Positions 59,485 to 64,000 of a stretch of DNA of 64,000 bases are shown in pieces. The translations under genes were made by a program, and so were the position numbers. The first letter of the stretch is position 1. The number at the start of each line of letters is the position of its first letter. This DNA comes from Moniliophthora roreri (taxonomy: Eukaryota; Basidiomycota; Agaricomycetes; Agaricales; Marasmiaceae): the NCBI GenBank assembly GCA_001466705.2, contig LATX02000035.1, forward strand, positions 62,001 through 126,000, given 5' to 3'. A model generated the notes under the pieces. That model searched no databases. It was given only the letters and a program-made list of their open reading frames with translations, and was not told the DNA's origin.

Positions 59485-61126
59485 TTAGAGACGATTGACG
59501 TTGCCCAAGTCCTGGCAAGCTTCCTTGACACGAGCAGTAAGGGTCTTCTCACCCTCACGGACCCAGACACGGGGGTCATAGTACTGGGAATCCTCTCTGT
59601 CAGTATCGATGATGGAGATGGTAATGACTATGGCGAGCTCACCTTCTTGTTGGGCTTGTCAGGTCCCTCAGGATTACCAACCTGAGATTGCAAATAGTCT
59701 TTCTTGTTCTGGACGTAATCCTACAAAGGAAGAACAATCACATGTCAGAGTTCCGACCAATATGTCCACGCTGAAAGACTACTCACCCTAATGCCTTGCA
59801 AGTACGCAAACTGAGTATCAGTGTCAACGTTCATCTTGACGACTCCATTCTCAACAGCAGTCTTGATCTCCTCCTTTGTCGAGCCAGATCCACCGTGGAA
59901 GACCAGGAACCTAAGCAAAGACAGGAACAGTCAGCCAACGGAACACGGTGTCCCGATATTACACAAGCCTCACTCACAAGGGTTTCTCGTGCTTTGTGTT
60001 CGCACCAACCTTTGACGCCGTGTACGCCTGGTGCTTCCCAAGGAGACCCGGTTGCAGCTTGACATTACCCGGCTTGTACACACCATGTACATTACCAAAG
60101 CCAGCTGCAATCGAGAATCCCGGACCAATCTTGCTGAGAGCATCATAGACGTCAAAGATATCCTCGGGTTGAGTGTAGAGAGCAGCGTTATCGACACCAG
60201 TATTGTCGACGCCGTCTTCCTCACCACCGGTGATACCAATCTCCATCTCGAGCCAGATACCGAGAGGAGCCATGCGCTTGAAGTATTTCACGCAGGTGGC
60301 AATGTTCTCTTCTTTGGGCTCTTCGGAGAGGTCAAGCATGTGGGAAGAGAAGAGGGGTTCGCCGTGTTCCTTGTAGTAGGCTTCGTCGGCTTCAAGCATG
60401 CCATCGAACCATGGGAGAAGTTTATGGGCGCAGTGGTCAGAGTGAAGGATGACGGGGCTGTTAATTTGAGCACTTAATACAAATAGCTAACGGACCAAGA
60501 AGGAAACACTCACACGCCATAGTGCTTGGCGACAGTTCGGATGTGGTGAGCGGCGGCAACGGCACCAGCGATGGAAGCTTGTTGCTTGTCGTTGGCGAGA
60601 CCCTTGCCAGCAAAGTAGGCAGAACCACCCTGGGAGACTTGGAGGATGATTGGGGCCTTGATGTCTCTGAGTGGGTGAAGAAAACGGTCAATGAGGCGGT
60701 GATGCCTTGATCGATAAACTCGCAGACTCCAACCTTGCAGCTTCAAGAACGGCGTTTGCGGTCGAAGAAGAGGTGACGTTCTGTCATCGATTGAATCAGT
60801 CTCTTCCCGCAATCAAGAAGCTGGTCGTAGGCGACTCACGATGGCCTATTTCGTATGAAATCGACGTATTATCATTCAATCTTCGCGTCTCGATAACTCA
60901 ACGACGTGCTGGTACTCACAGGAATGGCAAACTGCAAAAGTTTTCAATCAGCTTCGATAACGTCGTAGGAAAAGACTTTTGGCAAACCTTGTGCTCCTTT
61001 GCATAGTCAAAGACTTTTACGACATTCTCTCCAGTGAGAACGCCAGTCTAGAATCCAAAGAAATGAGCGAAAGAGCTGACCAGGAATCCCAGGAGTACCT
61101 ACGGGAACGGTATCAAGGAGACCCAT
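59485..61126 (-). CDS. FBA1: Fructose-bisphosphate aldolase, class II
   Basis: Cleaves fructose 1,6-bisphosphate to dihydroxyacetone phosphate and glyceraldehyde 3-phosphate in cytosolic glycolysis; zinc dependent. Ten exons: 61103-61126, 60988-61047, 60920-60931, 60840-60845, 60734-60780, 60514-60666, 59978-60457, 59787-59910, 59643-59720, 59485-59583. They sum to 360 aa, the usual length for fungal class II aldolase. Key motifs are FAIPAINVTSSSTANAV, LQVSQGGSAYFAGKG, the metal-site HSDHC (about 106-110), GFGNVHGVYKPGNVKL and FHGGSGSTKEEI. The third and fourth exons are microexons of 12 nt (FAIP) and 6 nt (AI); skipping either would delete conserved active-site-proximal residues. All introns are GT-AG, 55-74 bp. 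It lies downstream of RPN10 on the same strand, with 519 bp between them, where no clear promoter motif was found. Confidence 0.97.
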
Positions 61127-61645
61127 TGTGAACGCAGATGGAAGTAGGAGATGAAGGAAAGATGCGGAACCTTCTCCAATTTATGGGTTGCGCACGAGTC
61201 CAGAAAAGGAATATCGATTTTTGACGTCACGGCTCACACCACCGCTTCGTAGTCTGCACTAGCATACCTTCTTTTTCTTGTCCGGCTGTCCGCGTGCGGT
61301 CCGGGAATTCACGATATCTAAGTTTGCAGACCTACATAGTTCGGAGCTGTTCTCGAGGTTTGACGAGCTCTTTCATTTTTCTTTTGGCCCAAACCGCAAG
61401 AGCATCGATACCGCCTGGAGCGGCGTTTGAATGGGCAATCACCTCGATCTACGCGGAGTGGTGGAATAACTTGGGAAGGAGATCCACCTCAGCGCCTGAC
61501 AACTTACGCAGGGGCAATATAAATGCCAGTCAAAGTCAAAGTCTGTCTAAAGCTGTTGTGCGGTATCATTGTTTACGCCCTCGGAGGGGAACAGAAAGAG
61601 GGAAAAAGATACTGATTGCCCACGGAAATTAACGCAGGGTATGTT

Positions 61646-62891
61646 CTACTTTTTATCCTTGTCCTGGTTCCGACTTTGGTCCTCCATACTCATCGCAATC
61701 GCCCTGGCGATAGCCGCGTCTTCATCCTCCTCATCTTCGTCCATCCCGCCTACATCTCCAGGTTTAGGTGTCGAAGTACCACCCTCCATATCTACATCTT
61801 CGCCTTGAGACATGGCGATAGCTTGCTGGAGCATCGCTTCCTCTTCGTCATCTGTTGGATCTGCCGGAACCGTTGTCGTCGAGGTTGGTTGTACGGCGGA
61901 TGAAGGATTGGTTTCGGGAGCATTAGAAGCAGGGGCGGATGCGTTTTCGGCAGCCTCTCTTGCTTGTGCTTCTTGCATCGATAAACGAAGAGCCTGTAAA
62001 GAGTAGTTGAGAATCGAGGCCGGATATGTATCGGTAGAATCAGATTCGGACGCACCATCGCCAACTCAGGATCCAGACTAGGATCAACGCCAAACTCAAA
62101 GTCGTTTGCGTTTGATGTCGATCCCGACGGTCCGCTACCGCCCGTGCCTCCGAGCTCTGCTGGGATACTGGCACTACGATCCTCGGAAAGAACAGGTGAT
62201 GTTATGAGTACATCTGATATGAGGTTTGGTCCTGGAGGTACAGTCACATAATGCCTGCACAAGTGCATTGCTAGTGTCCAGTTGAAACATAAAGACCATA
62301 AAAACGCACGAATTATCACCACTACTTGCGGCTTCCACAAACGACTTGAGTACTGTCTTTCCCTCTGCGTCAGGCTCTTCAATTCCATCACCAAAACACA
62401 CAATGTCAACTGCGACATTGTTCTTCTTCAGCTTCTTTGCCAACTTGACCATGCCCTTCTCATCTGCTGCAGGACCATCGAGAGGTGAACCGACGAAAAC
62501 AATAATCCTCTGTCTGAGATTCTTGTTCTCTCTATGCTTCAAGGCGAGCTGGGAAACGGCGATAGCGGTAGGTATATCGATTGCTCCGCCAATTTTACTG
62601 GATGTTTTGTGTATGGCTTGGAGGATTTGTCCGAGGTCTTTGGAGTGTGTGACGAGTACTTCGGGGCTATTGGCTAGTTAAAGTAAAGGTATTGCATGGA
62701 AGGGTGAAGAATGCTCACCCTTTCCCTGCCATTGACATTACACCGACTGTGTTTTCTGGATTTGAATCTACTTTGGTTTGGAATACGACATTGATGGCAT
62801 CTGCTTGAGCATCGAAGCGGGTTGGTTGATAGTCCCCATTCCGCATGTATTCCGAGTTATCAATAATCATCATTGTGGCTTCGAGAGGCAT
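61646..62891 (-). CDS. RPN10: 26S proteasome regulatory subunit Rpn10
   Basis: Ubiquitin receptor of the 19S proteasome cap. Exons 62719-62891, 62310-62666, 62056-62254 and 61646-61993 give 358 aa. The N-terminal VWA domain begins [20 protein letters not shown] and includes [20 protein letters not shown]; this part docks on the proteasome. Three ubiquitin-interacting motifs follow: [14 protein letters not shown] (about 240-253), [17 protein letters not shown] (about 293-309) and [16 protein letters not shown] (about 334-349). The third is near the C-terminus, which is Lys-rich. The introns of 52, 55 and 62 bp are all GT-AG. Yeast Rpn10 has one such motif and human has two, so three is on the high side. 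Confidence 0.97.
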
Positions 62892-63442
62892 TTTGGACGA
62901 CGGTTGAGAGGGAAGTGGGGGAAATGGGGGAAGGAGGCAGTCAGTGCAAAGCGCTGACGCGTCCTAGTCGCGTATTAGTAAGCACAGTCTGGGTGCCTCA
63001 TTGCTTAAGCGCTCTGTCAAGAAGTCGGGTCATCTGCCATACTGTGGTAGAAAATCTATTCGTACACTGTACAGTACGCATCGCTACATGTTAGAGTTAA
63101 TACCAGTATAATAGTCCTTTGAACATTCAAAGCACCTCTTTGCCTATTCCTCAACTCGCAGCCTGCGACTCCTCTAGACTCCATTAACCCGCACCTACAA
63201 TTCCTCGTCCTTGGGAAGAGGATGACAGAAATTTGCACGAAACGATGGTTACCGCTCAAGGCTGACCGTCTTATCGAAAAAAAGGGAAGAACTCTACTTC
63301 CTCTAGAAACAGAAGTTAGTCTGCGAGTGCCTAAGTAGAGAAAAGGTCTTGTGCACCTCTGATCCAAAAGCCCATCTGTATTGCAATTACTGAAAGAATG
63401 GAGCATAGTCCTCCCGTTCCTCAGGGCCCAGCGTCGTTTTAG
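62892..63442. other. Upstream of RPN10, no gene seen
   Basis: Contains only short, overlapping open stretches. It includes the RPN10 upstream region. No TATA-like site stands out. Confidence 0.45.
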
Positions 63443-63562
63443 TCACGTCAAATTCGTACACGCATGTTCGTCTGCCACTTCTTCAAAGTCGATGAGCCGA
63501 AATTCGTTCTTTTCGTTCACCAATACATTCGGTTCCCTGGAATCTTCGAATATAATGCCATG
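63443..63562 (-). pseudogene. Protein kinase-like fragment
   Basis: A 39-residue exon, HGIIFEDSREPNVLVNEKNE then FRLIDFEEVADEHACTN, ending in a stop at 63443. The order hydrophobic-hydrophobic-x-x-D-x-x-x-x-N-V-L-V, then L-I-D-F-E fits the catalytic loop and metal-binding motif of the protein kinase fold, with FED in place of HRD and DFE in place of DFG. CCATCAG before it is a good splice acceptor. The rest of a kinase domain was not found; a fragment or a gene broken by decay is most likely. Confidence 0.5.
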
Positions 63563-63780
63563 CTGATGGATACAGGACTCTTATATAGCTTGCGAGAATG
63601 ATCGAACAGTCCAGGAAATAATCGGGGTAGGGGCCGTACCGGCAGCGCCCGCTATCTTTCTATCGACAGGCAGAGCAAGAAACGACGTGTTTTGCCAGGC
63701 ATATGAGATAATCAGAACCTAGGCCCTAATGGATATGGATTTTAACTGTGGCAGGGCAGTGCGAAGGTAAGCAAAAGCGG

Positions 63781-63910
63781 GTGGGAATTCCTGGTCAAGT
63801 GCTTAGTAGACCAAGCAAACGAAAGCAGGGCAAGCCAGAGTGCGTGGGAATTCCTGGTAGTCTGCTTAGTAAACCAAGCAGAGCAGAACAGGGCGAGAGT
63901 ACGTGGGAAC
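63781..63910. repeat. Minisatellite, about 60-bp unit
   Basis: GTGGGAATTCCTGGT starts at 63781 and 63844, and a partial third copy (GTGGGAAC) starts at 63903. Units share GCTTAGTAAACCAAGCA-like and GCAGGGC words. No coding role. The stretch 63563-63780 before it shows nothing I can name. Confidence 0.8.
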
Positions 63911-64000
63911 TTTTCGTGATTTTGGACCAAGACCCGCTACTAAAGAAAATAGCGGGAATCTTTGCTTCGCGGCTCGAGCTGAACGAAGATATCACTAACG

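Overview
The window looks like a nuclear contig from a mushroom-forming basidiomycete (Agaricomycetes). The evidence is the many 45-70 bp GT-AG introns, expanded NACHT ATPase paralogs, a DUF6589-type transposon gene, a two-domain secreted catalase, a class II fructose-bisphosphate aldolase and an intron-rich Rpn10. The organism was inferred from the sequence only; no database was searched.

Layout. (1) About 1-27.5 kb holds three head-to-tail units. Each unit carries a spliced minus-strand gene, called gene A here, then a conserved but unassigned 2.5-3 kb segment (B). Units 2 and 3 also carry a decayed plus-strand segment (C). Gene A is intact in units 2 and 3 and runs off the window edge in unit 1. 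A 6.12 kb TIR transposon with a 9-bp target duplication sits just upstream of gene A in unit 1; units 2 and 3 are natural empty sites. Unit 2 carries a 274-bp TA-flanked MITE that unit 3 lacks. (2) About 28-41.3 kb is a transposon graveyard. It holds a TIR element with GACATTATC-like subterminal repeats, a degraded fourth unit, a DUF6589 gene relic, an LTR-like direct-repeat pair, a TIR element containing 45-bp tandem repeats and a tRNA-like SINE, and a young hAT-type element with 8-bp target duplication. Most of this zone has almost no CpG. (3) 40.4-56.8 kb carries three minus-strand NACHT paralogs, with a plus-strand secreted catalase and a small hypothetical gene between the first and second. 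(4) 56.8-64 kb carries housekeeping genes (aldolase, Rpn10), a few weak ORFs, a kinase-like fragment and a minisatellite.

How it fits together. The NACHT proteins and gene A begin with the same short Gly/Asn/Gln-rich segment (pattern I-x-G/D-G-x-F/H-x-x-hydrophobic-x-x-x-Q). This suggests that the tandem gene A array and the NACHT genes may belong to one fungal NLR-like recognition network. The three NACHT paralogs share an uncharacterised C-terminal module but end differently: an acidic tail, a long extension ending in a membrane anchor, and a short tail. CpG-to-TpG decay, typical of 5-methylcytosine deamination, marks old transposons. It also runs into the 3' half of the first NACHT gene while leaving its frame open.

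Exon coordinates for the catalase, aldolase, Rpn10, three NACHT genes and gene A copy 3 were worked out by hand. In each case the exon lengths add up to a whole number of codons.
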